Assembly (NCBI RefSeq): GCF_002217395.1 | Contig: NZ_MUHD01000003.1 | Coordinates: 52,060 to 116,059, forward strand | Direction of reading: 5' to 3' | Length of the DNA stretch: 64,000 nucleotides | DNA from: Flavobacterium plurextorum | GTDB taxonomy: Bacteria; Bacteroidota; Bacteroidia; Flavobacteriales; Flavobacteriaceae | Shown: in pieces, positions 43,853 through 54,100 of the stretch | Numbering within the stretch: position 1 is the first letter of the stretch | Layout of the letters: each line of letters begins with the position of its first letter | Notes under the pieces: model-generated | Seen by the model: only the letters and a program-made list of their open reading frames with translations | What the model was told of the DNA's origin: nothing | The model's database searches: none | Position numbers and translations under genes: made by a program

Positions 43853-45526
43853 ATGAAAAAAACATTATTTGCTCTCTTTATCTTTTGTACAACCACTATG
43901 TCTTTTGCTCAAAAAACAGCCAAAGCAATTAAAGTTACTTACCAAAGAAGCTATAACGGAAAAATCAGCGAAAACCAAGATGCTTTACTTTTGTTTGCTT
44001 CTAAAGACTTAAGTTTAGTAACATCTGATAAGATTACGCAGCAAAAAGCAGATTTACCTTTTGAGCAGACTTTTGTAAATTTCAATTCTAAAACTATTTT
44101 GCAATGGGCGCAGCTTAAAGCAAATAAATCAATTCTTGGTCAAGACAGTGAAGCGTTGGGAAAACAAAAATTTGAGTTTAGCAATGAAACTAAAAAAATC
44201 CTGAATTATACGTGCAAAAAAGCTACAACATCTGTAAACTCAAATAAAATAGAAATTTGGTATACGAATGAATTAGGTTTAAAAGGCGGACCAAGTGTTC
44301 TTGGACAGGATTTAGGTTTGGTTCTAGAAACTAATCGTAACGGTAATTCTATTGTTACAGCTTCAAAAATCGAGATTCTAAAAACTGTTCCTGCTATTTT
44401 AAAAATACCAGCTGTACAAACTGTTGATCAGCTGACATATAAAGACTTATTATGGAAAAGCCGCTTTACTAATATTCCAGTTTTCGAAAAAGAGCAAATA
44501 AACTTTTCGTCTGATTCAAAATCAAATGACAGCATTCTCCGATTTGCAAGCGGTACTATTATTGTTCGAAAAGTAAAATTTCCAGAAATAAAAAACGGAA
44601 GCGCCATTTTTGTTGATGTAACACAGCAATCTAATGGTGATGCTTACGACAGAACCGGCTCTGTTTTTATGATTCCAATGGATAAAAAAAGTTCTTTTCT
44701 TGACGGATTAAAGAATGGCGCTAAAACGCTGCCAGTTTATGAAAACGGAAATGGTAAAAAATACCAAGGTGTTGCAGCTACAGATGAATATGCGCCATTG
44801 CTAGAATTGATGCGCTTTTTTACTCCGTTTGGTGTCAAACACTTCAACTATTTGCAGCTTAAAAATAAGGTTTGGCAAGACAGTGTTTTCTATCGTCAAG
44901 ACATTTCATTATTACAGCCAAAATTGAGCAATCAGGAGGTTTACATTGGAATGTTTATTGGTAATTATGATGCGGGCGGACACAAAGCGAGTTTGAATAT
45001 TTCGATTCATGAGGGAGAAGATAATAATGAAAAAGGCGATTTTATCCTGCCTTTATTCAATACACTTAATGTGATGGAAATGGCTGGACAAGATTATGCT
45101 ACTATGTTTGATACTGAAAAAGGTCTCGAAATGTCATTTGAAGTTCCGCAAGGATATAAAAACTTTAAATTAAGTTACACCACAACTGGTCATGGCGGTT
45201 GGGAAAACGGTGATGAGTTTTTACAGAAAAAGAACTCTATTTTTATTGATGGCAAAGAAGTGTTTGCATTCACACCTTGGCGTACCGATTGTGGCTCTTA
45301 CCGATTGAGTAATCCTGCTTCGGGTAATTTTGGCAATGGTTTATCATCATCAGATTTAAGCCGTTCTAACTGGTGTCCGGGAACAACAACTAATCCGAAT
45401 TTAATTGATTTAGGAAATCTTACACCTGGAAAACACACTATTCGTGTTTCTATTCCGATGGGAAAACCAGAAGGAACGAGCAGCAGCGCATGGAATGTTT
45501 CGGGATTTTTGGTTGGAGAGAGGTAA
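43853..45526 (+). CDS. PNGase F-like peptide-N-glycanase with N-terminal extra domain
   Basis: A 557-residue secreted amidase that would release whole N-glycans from asparagine. The signal peptide ends near SFAQ. Residues about 22-185 form an extra domain resembling GLPGLI-type proteins (KIEIWYTNELGLKGGPSVLG) and probably correspond to the N-terminal bowl-like domain of type II PNGase F (PNGF-II). The catalytic part has two eight-stranded sandwiches: Asp266 in DAYDRTGSVF aligns with catalytic Asp60 of PNGase F, Glu455 in NGDEFLQKK with Glu206, and SSSDLSRSNWCPG with the RAGWCPG motif. Three CG-centred operator-like boxes lie upstream. GH29 and an M28 peptidase follow on the same strand. PNGF-II enzymes can accept core alpha-1,3-fucose. 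Confidence 0.9.
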   Translation: MKKTLFALFIFCTTTMSFAQKTAKAIKVTYQRSYNGKISENQDALLLFASKDLSLVTSDKITQQKADLPFEQTFVNFNSKTILQWAQLKANKSILGQDSEALGKQKFEFSNETKKILNYTCKKATTSVNSNKIEIWYTNELGLKGGPSVLGQDLGLVLETNRNGNSIVTASKIEILKTVPAILKIPAVQTVDQLTYKDLLWKSRFTNIPVFEKEQINFSSDSKSNDSILRFASGTIIVRKVKFPEIKNGSAIFVDVTQQSNGDAYDRTGSVFMIPMDKKSSFLDGLKNGAKTLPVYENGNGKKYQGVAATDEYAPLLELMRFFTPFGVKHFNYLQLKNKVWQDSVFYRQDISLLQPKLSNQEVYIGMFIGNYDAGGHKASLNISIHEGEDNNEKGDFILPLFNTLNVMEMAGQDYATMFDTEKGLEMSFEVPQGYKNFKLSYTTTGHGGWENGDEFLQKKNSIFIDGKEVFAFTPWRTDCGSYRLSNPASGNFGNGLSSSDLSRSNWCPGTTTNPNLIDLGNLTPGKHTIRVSIPMGKPEGTSSSAWNVSGFLVGER

Positions 45527-45636
45527 TTGATAGTTAAACTTAGATAATATCGACTTACTGATTAAAGGGAAGTCTTTCTATATTTAAACTTAAAGAAATT
45601 AAAATTAACTCGTTGGATGTAACTCCTAAAAAATTA

Positions 45637-45774
45637 AACACATAGAAACATAGATTTTATATCTACAAGAGGTGACAAAAAAGAAATACATTTCTTTCAC
45701 ATAGAACAACTATGTGCATTTTAAATAAGTGAAACGCCTTTTTTAAGTACTCCAAAACTATGTTTCTATGTGTT
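45637..45774. repeat. Long palindromic intergenic element, copy F
   Basis: 138 bp, short type, in the opposite orientation to D, G and H on the plus strand but the same with respect to the flanking plus-strand genes. Ends are AACACATAGAAACATAG and CTATGTTTCTATGTGTT; the core reads TTTCTTTCACATAG then AAGTGAAACGCC. It lies between PNGase and GH29. Confidence 0.93.
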
Positions 45775-45852
45775 AAAACAATTACGCCAAACGAGTTAAT
45801 TCTATTTTTTACTATTAAAACTTTACTATCAAACCACCTAACTTCAAAAAAC

Positions 45853-47184
45853 ATGAAAAAAATCACACTTTGTCTGCTGTTTTTCTCGATGAGCTTAACG
45901 CCAATAATGGCTCAAACCTACACTCCTACTGAAGGAAATCTAAAAAACAGGAAAGAATTTCAGGACGATAAATTTGGTATGTTTATTCACTTTGGTCCAT
46001 ACAGCGTTTTGGGCAACGGCGAATGGATTATGAACAATCAAAATATCAAAGTAACTGAATACGGAAGGTTGGTTAATGTTTTTAATCCACAGGATTTTGA
46101 TGCCAAAAAATGGGTGGGCATTGCGAAAAGTGCGGGAATGAAATACATTACTTTTACTACGCGTCACCACGATGGTTTTAGCAATTTTGACACTAAATTA
46201 TCGGATTGGAAAATTACAAATACGCATTTTAAAAGAGATTTATTAAAAGAACTGGCAGATGAGTGCCATAAGGAAGGAATCAAATTATTTTGCTATTATT
46301 CGCTTTTAGACTGGACTAGATCTGATTATCAATACGAAACAGGAAAAACAGGAAAAGGAACAGGCAGAACTCAAAAAAGTGATTGGGAAAGCTATATTCG
46401 CTTTATGAAAGGTCAATTAACAGAATTGCTGACTAATTATGGAGAAATTGGCGGTATTTGGTTTGATGGTCATTGGGATCAATTGGATAATGATACTGAT
46501 AAAACATTACAATCGAAAGTAAACTGGCATTACGACGATATTTACAAACTGATTCATACTTTGCAGCCTAATTGTTTAATTTCAAACAATCATCATCTTA
46601 CGCCTATTCAGGGCGAAGATTTTCAAGCTTTTGAGAAAGATTTACCAGGTGGAAATTCGACAGGATTTGGCGGACAATCCGTTTCTCAATTACCTTTGGA
46701 AACTTGCGAAACGATGAATAATTCTTGGGGATTTAATATCAATGACCGAAAATACAAATCGACTAAAGATTTGATTCACTACTTAATCAATGCTGCTAGT
46801 TTGAATGCTAATTTCCTTTTGAATGTTGGACCAATGGCAGATGGAACTATTCAGCCTGAATTCGTAGAAACATTAAAAGAAATTGGAGTTTGGATGAGTA
46901 AAAACGGACATACAATTTACGGAACGAGAGGCAACGTAATGAAGCCACAGGATTGGGGTGTATTTACTGCGAAAGATAAAACTTGGTTTGCACACATTAT
47001 CAAAGCTCCTAATCAAGCTGATTATATTTTTATTCCTGAAATGAAGCAAAAAATTAAAAAGTGTTATTTGATGGACAGCAAAAAAGAACTGAAATTCAAA
47101 CAGCAACCTGAAGGAACATTTGTGTATTTAAATGGTGTAAAAATCGATGCAATTGATACTATAATCGAAATACAGATACAATAA
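45853..47184 (+). CDS. GH29 alpha-L-fucosidase
   Basis: A 443-residue secreted retaining fucosidase. The open frame reaches back to 45760, but its first codons come from repeat element F; the true start is Met 45853 with a normal signal peptide (MKKITLCLLFF, cut near PIMAQ). Motifs: DDKFGMFIHFGPYS, TFTTRHHDGFSNFDT and the nucleophile Asp205 in GGIWFDGHWD; NANFLLNVGPMADG ends the barrel. A second GH29 lies at 60651. Downstream of the PNGase, one role would be removing core or antennary fucose after glycan release. Which linkage each GH29 cleaves cannot be told here. Confidence 0.93.
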   Translation: MKKITLCLLFFSMSLTPIMAQTYTPTEGNLKNRKEFQDDKFGMFIHFGPYSVLGNGEWIMNNQNIKVTEYGRLVNVFNPQDFDAKKWVGIAKSAGMKYITFTTRHHDGFSNFDTKLSDWKITNTHFKRDLLKELADECHKEGIKLFCYYSLLDWTRSDYQYETGKTGKGTGRTQKSDWESYIRFMKGQLTELLTNYGEIGGIWFDGHWDQLDNDTDKTLQSKVNWHYDDIYKLIHTLQPNCLISNNHHLTPIQGEDFQAFEKDLPGGNSTGFGGQSVSQLPLETCETMNNSWGFNINDRKYKSTKDLIHYLINAASLNANFLLNVGPMADGTIQPEFVETLKEIGVWMSKNGHTIYGTRGNVMKPQDWGVFTAKDKTWFAHIIKAPNQADYIFIPEMKQKIKKCYLMDSKKELKFKQQPEGTFVYLNGVKIDAIDTIIEIQIQ

Positions 47185-47256
47185 TTCGATAAGCTCATAA
47201 GATCATTGAATTTTATGGGCTTATTTTCAATATCATAAAAATTAATTATTACAAAC

Positions 47257-48225
47257 ATGTTTAAAAAAGTTATTCTCTTTACTGCAGTTGCTTTTATAGC
47301 GGCTGAAAAAGGAACTGCACAATCTACATTTTCTGCTGAGAAATTTCTTAAGCACGATACTTATTTGGCTTCAGATAAACTGGAAGGTCGTCTTGCAGGA
47401 ACAAAAGGCAACAACGAAGCTGCAGCTTACATTAAAAAGTATTTCAAAAAATTTGGATTAAAAAAATTCAATAACAGCTATTATCAGCCTTTTAAGATAT
47501 TCATGAAACCTGATATTAATAAAATAAAATCAGACAGTGTATCTACACAAAATGTTGTTGGATATCTTGAAGGTTCAGATGAAAATTTGAAGAACGAATA
47601 TATCGTTATTGGTGCGCACTACGACCATTGGGGATGGGGCGGAAAAGGTTCTGGCAGCAAGAAAAAAGATACGCTGGCGATTCACAATGGAGCTGATGAT
47701 AATGCTTCTGGTGTTTCGGCACTTTTGTCGATATTAGAAGAATTTCACCATAGTAAAACTGCTCCTAAAAGAAGTATTATTTTTATTTCTTTCAGCGCTG
47801 AAGAAGAAGGTTTATTGGGCTCAAAATACTTTGTAAATCACTTACCTGTAGCTAAAAATGCTGTTAAAGTAATGATCAACATGGATATGGTTGGAAGATT
47901 AAACGATAAAAAAGAACTCTATATGGGCGGTGCAGGAACTTTTCCTGATGGAGTTGAATTGATGAAAAAACTAGGTGAAGGCAGCGGACTAAATCCAGTT
48001 GTCTTTGCCGGTGATGTTGGCGGTTCTGATCATGTTACATTCTACAAAAATGATATTTCGGCTGTAGGTTTACATACAGGCGGGCATCCACAATATCACA
48101 CACCAGAAGACGATACTGCTTTAATTAACAGCGAAGGCGGCGCTTTAGTTTCTAAATACATTTATAATGCGCTGGTTTCGATTGCAAATTACGAACAGCC
48201 TTTAACTTTTATTAAGCAGAATTAA
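47257..48225 (+). CDS. Secreted M28-family zinc aminopeptidase
   Basis: A 322-residue peptidase with signal peptide (cut near KGTAQ). The two-zinc ligands are all visible: His and Asp in VIGAHYDHWGW, Asp in HNGADDNASG, the Glu pair in FSAEEEGLLGS, Asp in NMDMVGRL and His in HTPEDD. Family M28 members remove N-terminal residues from peptides. It lies 72 bases after GH29 and two genes after PNGase, so it probably digests the peptide part of glycopeptides left over from deglycosylation; that role is inference. It is the last gene of this plus-strand group. Confidence 0.92.
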   Translation: MFKKVILFTAVAFIAAEKGTAQSTFSAEKFLKHDTYLASDKLEGRLAGTKGNNEAAAYIKKYFKKFGLKKFNNSYYQPFKIFMKPDINKIKSDSVSTQNVVGYLEGSDENLKNEYIVIGAHYDHWGWGGKGSGSKKKDTLAIHNGADDNASGVSALLSILEEFHHSKTAPKRSIIFISFSAEEEGLLGSKYFVNHLPVAKNAVKVMINMDMVGRLNDKKELYMGGAGTFPDGVELMKKLGEGSGLNPVVFAGDVGGSDHVTFYKNDISAVGLHTGGHPQYHTPEDDTALINSEGGALVSKYIYNALVSIANYEQPLTFIKQN

Positions 48226-48394
48226 TTTTTTTTATAATCTATACTTTTAATCTTTAGATTACGTAAAATAAAATGTTTTTTTTTTCTCATCAGATTTTTT
48301 TGACATTAAACAAATTTAGTTTAAAATGTATTTCTAAATAATAGCATACTTAATTAATGTAATAGATTATCATACTGTTTTTAAAAACAAAAAA

Positions 48395-48421
48395 GCGGCG
48401 ACAAGAATAACTTGTAACCGC
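48395..48421 (-). terminator. Terminator of the Cys-containing secreted protein gene
   Basis: Hairpin GCGG...ACAAG-AATA-CTTGT...CCGC, followed on the minus strand by a T-rich run (48394-48381). It lies 41 bases past the stop of 48462-49232 and also between converging genes. Confidence 0.8.
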
Positions 48422-48461
48422 TGAATCATCTCTATTTAAAAACTCTATTGTTTATTTAGGT

Positions 48462-49232
48462 CTAGTTGTTGTAGTCACAGCCTGCTAAGCAATTATGATA
48501 AAGACCACTACAGGCTGATGACGACCAACTCGTATATAAAAAAATACCTTGAGTTGTCGAGGTTGCAGTAGTAGTAAGCTGATCTCCACTACTAATAATA
48601 CTTCCCATGGTCCTTGCCTGAGAAAAAGAAAAACTTGTATTTAAGCTATATGTAGAACCTTTCATACATTCCCCATAATCCCAAGCACATTTCTTACATG
48701 CTGGTGGGAATAATCTTTCTATAGCTTCCATGTTTTTATTGAATTTAATGAAAACAATACTTCCTTTTCCTTTCATTTCTTCAACTAGCTTGTGAAAAAA
48801 TAATTCACAAAAAACCAATTGGCTCTCTTTATCTAATTTCATTATTTCATATTTAGCAATCAGTTCAGCAGCTAAATCTAAATATTTTGTATACTCTTCA
48901 ACATTACTAAAACCTAATTCGGTAGCTACATACTTTATATCATCATCTGATAGTTTTTCTTTTTTCGATAATTCGAGAAAGTTTTTTATTCTATTTTCTC
49001 TTTCTGAAGTACTTGTATCGAACTCAGATTGTACTCTTTTAACTTCATACTCAAACAACAATTTACTAATTGAGTCATTATAAGCCAGATCGACTAATTT
49101 AACAATTACACTCATTGGCGTTTTTTCTACCTTGTCCCTACTATTTTTTGGTGAAGGAGGAGAGGCAAAAACTGATGTAAAACTCAACAATAAAAACAAC
49201 ATTAATCCTTTAAATTTTGCAAATAACTTCAT
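48462..49232 (-). CDS. Secreted protein of unknown function with Cys-containing C-terminus
   Basis: A 256-residue protein I do not recognise. The signal peptide (MKLFAKFKGLMLFLLL, cut near SVFAS) is followed by a Lys/Glu-rich helical region (about 30-170; YNDSISKLLFEYEVKRVQ, LSKKEKLSDDDIKYVATELG) and a short C-terminal part with six of its seven cysteines: PPACKKCAW, GECMKG, SACSGL and HNCLAGC. A Ser/Thr-rich stretch lies between the Cys pairs, so disulfides are likely after export. It is flanked by terminators on both sides (48395 and, for the next gene, 49502) and converges on the peptidase gene. It has no visible link to glycan use and may be an independent insertion into the locus. Confidence 0.6.
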   Translation of the reverse strand: MKLFAKFKGLMLFLLLSFTSVFASPPSPKNSRDKVEKTPMSVIVKLVDLAYNDSISKLLFEYEVKRVQSEFDTSTSERENRIKNFLELSKKEKLSDDDIKYVATELGFSNVEEYTKYLDLAAELIAKYEIMKLDKESQLVFCELFFHKLVEEMKGKGSIVFIKFNKNMEAIERLFPPACKKCAWDYGECMKGSTYSLNTSFSFSQARTMGSIISSGDQLTTTATSTTQGIFLYTSWSSSACSGLYHNCLAGCDYNN

Positions 49233-49501
49233 AATTTAATAAGTTTTTAGTTAATAAAATATCCATAACTAAGATAAAAAACTTTTCTGTATAAAAAAAA
49301 CAAAAAGAAAACTATTCTTACATTAAAAAAAATCATCTTACTACAAACCAATAGATTAACAAATCATGTTTAGGACTTAATAAATTTCAAAAAAGAATTT
49401 AATAGTTAAAAAAACATAGTCTCTAAAAGCAATGATTTTTTTATCAATATTATTCTCTAAGTTTCAAACAATAGCTTAACACTATTTCCCTCAAACAAAA
49501 A
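49233..49501. other. AT-rich spacer between the unknown secreted protein gene and susD
   Basis: Very AT-rich, with many A runs. No ORF, repeat element or CG-centred box was seen. It must hold the promoter of the 48462-49232 gene, but no clear TTTG / TAnnTTTG pair is visible. Confidence 0.5.
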
Positions 49502-49532
49502 CCCCAGCTTCAGTATTGCACTGAATCTGGGG
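49502..49532 (-). terminator. Terminator after susD
   Basis: Strong hairpin CCCCAG-C-TTCAG / CTGAA-T-CTGGGG, followed on the minus strand by a T-rich tail. It ends the susC-susD transcript. Confidence 0.9.
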
Positions 49533-49566
49533 TTTACCAATTACTAACCAAACATTAAAAATGAAA

Positions 49567-51132
49567 TTATTTTACGTCCCAGAAAATTTTGGTACTTAAA
49601 TTATCTTTGTCTTTAACAGTATTGTAATTTGTTGTATTATAAACACGCTCAGAGTTTGGATATGTCCAACGAGTTGGAGGTGTCTTTCTGATCGTACTTG
49701 TTTCATCTTCCATGAAACTAAGTGCTGGAAGTTTTAATCTTCTTTGTTCAGCCCAAGATTCATCGGCCTGCATGATGTTGTAGTGAATGTACTTTTGGAA
49801 AGCAATTAACTTCAATTGATCTGCTGCTGTTGTTGCTCCTGCAAAATTAATTTTTGTAATGTAAGCATCAACTTCAGCTGCTGTAGGTTCTGTAGTTGGT
49901 TTCCAAGTCAAAACATCAGCTTTATCTCCTAATCTTACATAGTATTCAACTGATTGTCTAATCGCTTTTTCGAAGTACGTTTTTGCTACAGCACCGTTTC
50001 CATTTCTTGAATAGTACTCAGCAAGAAGCAAGTTTACTTCGGCAGCATTAATCAATGTTCCAGGTAACCATTTGTTTTTACTGATCACAGATCTATTGTA
50101 AATTGCAATTTGCGTAGTAGAAATTAGTTGATCTTGAGCTCCTGATGCCAACATTGGATCAAGACCTACATAAGTTGTTGCACTTGCTCCTTTTTCAAAT
50201 AACCAAGGCTTACGTGGATCATTGTTTGTATTCATATGATCGATCATTGGTTTTGGAGCAACATTATTATTTCCTGACTCTAAAGCATCAAAGAAGCCCG
50301 AAGTATCCAAATCAGTATCTTGATTATAAACTCTAAAGGCAATATTCTCTGAATTTTCATCAACAATTTTTGCTTCTGCAATGATTTCTGCAATTTCTGA
50401 ATTAGCTCTAGCTGTAAATGCTGGAACAGCAGAAACTCTGTTTAACAATTTCAAACGTAAAGAGTTACAATAATTCTTCCACATTACCAGATTTCCTTTG
50501 TTAATCAAATCTTGGTTTTTAAATGTCGTTTCGATTCCAGCAGCCAAGGTAATTGTATTCAGTTCAGTAGAAAAACCTTTCAATTCATCCAACATCTTAA
50601 TGTAAAGCTCTGTCTGGTTATCATATTTAGCTAAAGCAGCGTCATAATCACCACCAGTCAAACTAATCTTACCTGCTTCAGAAAAAGGAATATCTCCAAA
50701 ATTATCGATCATTTTTGAAGTATGATCGTACAAATAAATAGTAGAAGTAACTTTGTAAATCCTATTTGCTGCTTGCTCAGCTGCAGGTAAAGATGCCATT
50801 ACTTTTTCTAACTCCCTATATTGGGCAATAAATTTGTAATACCTCACCCATCTGTCGTTTACGGCAGGCCCTGGAACATAACGGCCAGTTCCATTAATAA
50901 CGGCGTGAGCCTGAGTATAACTTAAAGAAGTAGTTCTAATTACTGTAAAGTAGTTCCAATACGATGGGATAACATCCTCAAAGTTAATTTTCATGAATCC
51001 AGCAAATTGCTTTGGTACAGTTGTCGTTGTCACTGTAGATGGATCTCTGTATGCATTTTCAAAATCACTGTCTGAACAAGAGCCCAAGAAAATCGCTGCT
51101 GTTGTTAATGATATATATAATAATTTTCTCAT
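49567..51132 (-). CDS. SusD/RagB-like glycan-binding lipoprotein
   Basis: A 521-residue outer-membrane lipoprotein with lipobox FLGSC (Cys19). The all-helical TPR-type fold of the SusD-like family is indicated by LPAAEQAANRIYKVTSTIYL, IPFSEAGKIS, EVNLLLAEYYSRNGNGAVAKTYF and ADESWAEQRRLKLP. It would sit on top of the SusC channel as a lid and bind the incoming oligosaccharide. It follows susC after a 30-base gap. With PNGases and mannosidases on both sides, the expected ligand is N-glycan or glycopeptide. The Trp- and Asn-rich region may hold the sugar site, but that is a guess. Confidence 0.93.
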   Translation of the reverse strand: MRKLLYISLTTAAIFLGSCSDSDFENAYRDPSTVTTTTVPKQFAGFMKINFEDVIPSYWNYFTVIRTTSLSYTQAHAVINGTGRYVPGPAVNDRWVRYYKFIAQYRELEKVMASLPAAEQAANRIYKVTSTIYLYDHTSKMIDNFGDIPFSEAGKISLTGGDYDAALAKYDNQTELYIKMLDELKGFSTELNTITLAAGIETTFKNQDLINKGNLVMWKNYCNSLRLKLLNRVSAVPAFTARANSEIAEIIAEAKIVDENSENIAFRVYNQDTDLDTSGFFDALESGNNNVAPKPMIDHMNTNNDPRKPWLFEKGASATTYVGLDPMLASGAQDQLISTTQIAIYNRSVISKNKWLPGTLINAAEVNLLLAEYYSRNGNGAVAKTYFEKAIRQSVEYYVRLGDKADVLTWKPTTEPTAAEVDAYITKINFAGATTAADQLKLIAFQKYIHYNIMQADESWAEQRRLKLPALSFMEDETSTIRKTPPTRWTYPNSERVYNTTNYNTVKDKDNLSTKIFWDVK

Positions 51133-51162
51133 GTTGTCTGTTTTTTAATTATAAGTTATGCA

Positions 51163-54100
51163 TTAGAAAGATGCTCTCAACATTACTCCGTAACTTCTGG
51201 TTGACGGAGTCAATCCTGCATTGTTTACGTTTTTATCCCATCTAGATGCAGAAGTAGTTGCTTCAGCATCCATATCTTTAATGGTTCTGTAGATATAAAA
51301 TAAATTACGTCCGAAGAAAGACAAACTTAATTTAGTAGCTCCAATTTTACTTGCATAACTAGCTGGCACATTAAACCCAAGAGATAACTCTCTTAACTTC
51401 ACATAATCATTCTTTTGAATATACAATTCATAACGAGAGCTGCTGTATTGCGGACCACCCCAGTTATAAGTTAAAGCATAATAACCTGCCTGAGAAACTA
51501 CATTCGAATTTTGCGTACCATCTGCAGTTACACCATCCATTAACATACCATCACGGTATAATGTTTGCCCAGCAGGACCTGTAGTTGCAGAATTTGGAAC
51601 CTGAACTCCTCCAGTTCTATTACCGTTACTATCAAAAACATTGTAGTAAGTTAAACCTCCACGTTCATTTGTACTATAATTCAACGATTCCTCTGTTAAA
51701 CCTCTAGCGGTCATCCAATTAATACCTGTCGGCATCAAATAACCTCCGTAAGAATAATCAATATTTACATCTAATGTGAAGTTTTTGTACGTAAATGAAT
51801 TTAACAAACCTCCAACACCTTTAGCCATTGCTGATCCGTATTTTTCCCATTTGTCACCATCAAGCATATAATAACCATCAGAGTCTACCATTTTTTTACC
51901 ACTTGCATCTGTTTTGATTGGGTGCGCATAAATACCTCCCATTGGATCACCTACAACAGATTTTAATTGAGCTGCAGATCCATCATAATCAGCATGTAAT
52001 AATTCACTTGCACCATTAGCTAATTTTACAATTTTATTGATGTTTTTAGCCCAGTTTAAAGTTACGTCCCAAGAAAAATCTTGAGTTCTGAAAGGAGAAC
52101 CTGTTAAAGCAATTTCAAATCCTTTGTTACTCAACTCTCCAACGTTTGCTAATATCTTACTTGCTCCAGTGGTTGGCGCTAAAGTCATATCAAGAATTTG
52201 ATCTTTGATTTTTGCATTGTAATAAGAAAAGTCTAACCCTAATCTTCTGTCAAAGAACTTAGTTTCAAAACCAACCTCAAACTCGTTTTTCATTTCAGGC
52301 TTAATTCCTTCATTTCCATATTTATCAAACTGAGAAGTTGTAATTAATACTGGTTTTGGAGTTCCTTGCGTCCCTAAAGTATTTTGATCGAAAGCAACGT
52401 TTGCTCGATAACGATCTGGGTAGTTACCCACAATACCCCAAGAACCACGCATTTTTGCATAACTGATAAATTCTGGTAATGTAACTGCATCAGACAATAC
52501 AAAACTTGTGTTTACCGAAGGATAAGTAAAGGCATTGTTGTCTGGGTTCATTGTAGAAGTACGGTCTCTTCTGATTGTTCCTTCAATGAACAAATAATTT
52601 CTAAAGCTACCGCTCAAGGTTCCAAATATAGCGTCTTTTACAGTCTCTTCCCTTCTTGAATCGCTTTTAGCTATACCTATAGATGATTTGGGATCATACC
52701 ATCCTTCAACACTTAAACCTCCATCTGTATAGCGAGATAACATTCTATAAGTTTCTCTTGAACCAGAATAACCAAGAACAGCATTTACACCAAAATCCTC
52801 ATTAATTTTTTTATTGTAGGTCGCCAATAAATCACCATAAAGAATATTATAATCTTGTCCCTCCATCGCAAAAGAACCTGAACGATCTCCTTCGTTCCCA
52901 AATTCATAAATCAAAGGTATTTCTACCGGATTTTTGTTTTCAATATTTACAGAACTTAAATCAGTCGAAATACGACCACGTAATGATAAATCTTTAGTAA
53001 TAGAAAGCGTTTCAGTAACACTAGCAATCAAACGATTTGTAACCTCAGTTTGTCTTTTAGCATTTGTATTCCAAAAATAATCAGCAATATCAGATCTGAA
53101 ACCATTACGATAAATATTTTCGCCTGGAGTTAAACTTTGAGTTTTTTCACCCGTAACATATTTATACCCTAAACTTGTTTTATATTTAGCTTTATACCAA
53201 TCTCCATTATCAAATGGACTAAGCATACCAGTAAAATTATTAACCAAACGATCCATAGCAAAAGTACGGTTCGTAATATTTTGATTCATATAACTTACAA
53301 TAACATCCGTTTTCAATTTACCAGTTTTGAATGATGCATTTAAGTTAAAGTTGTTTTTCTTATTGTTATTTCCCATACTCAAACCTTCTGATTCAATATG
53401 TGTGTAAGAAAAACGAGTACTGCTATTTTCAGTATTATTTGTAAGCGCAATGTTTGTTGTGGCATCCCAAGCGTTTTGGAACATATTTTTGTATCCATCT
53501 TTCTGGGCAGAATATGGACGTACAACACCATCCCAGCTCAAAACAGGCTGACCATCAAACCAAGGACCGTAATTATTACCACTATTAGAAACTCCTCTAA
53601 CAGTTGAATCTGGATAATGAGCAAAACCGTCCGGTGCTAAATATCCTGAAGAAAAACTCGGATTTGCCCATCCTGGACCTCTTTCATATTGAAATCTTGG
53701 TAAGTATGCAATTTCATTACCAGAATAACTAGTATTAAAATCAACACCTAATCCTTTTTTTCCTTTACCAGTTTTAGAAGTAATCAATACAACACCATTT
53801 ACAGCTTCAGAACCGTATAATGCAGCTGCAGATGCACCTTTAAGAATAGAGATATTTTCAATATCTTCAGGGTTAATATCTGCTAAACCATTATTTTTTA
53901 TACGTTGTTGATTCCAGTAGTCATTGTTATTAACCTCACCATCACGAATAGGCACACCATCTAAAATGATAAGCGGCTGATTTCTACCTGTAATAGAGTT
54001 GATTCCACGAATCTGGATATTGATTGCTCCAGCTCCTCCCGGTGTAGATGTAATACGAACACCCGGCGCTTTACCATATAAAGAGTTAGCAATCGTTGGA

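Noticed and set aside
45760..45852. Upstream extension of the GH29 reading frame
   Set aside because: Its first codons are the right end of repeat element F, and a normal signal peptide begins at 45853.
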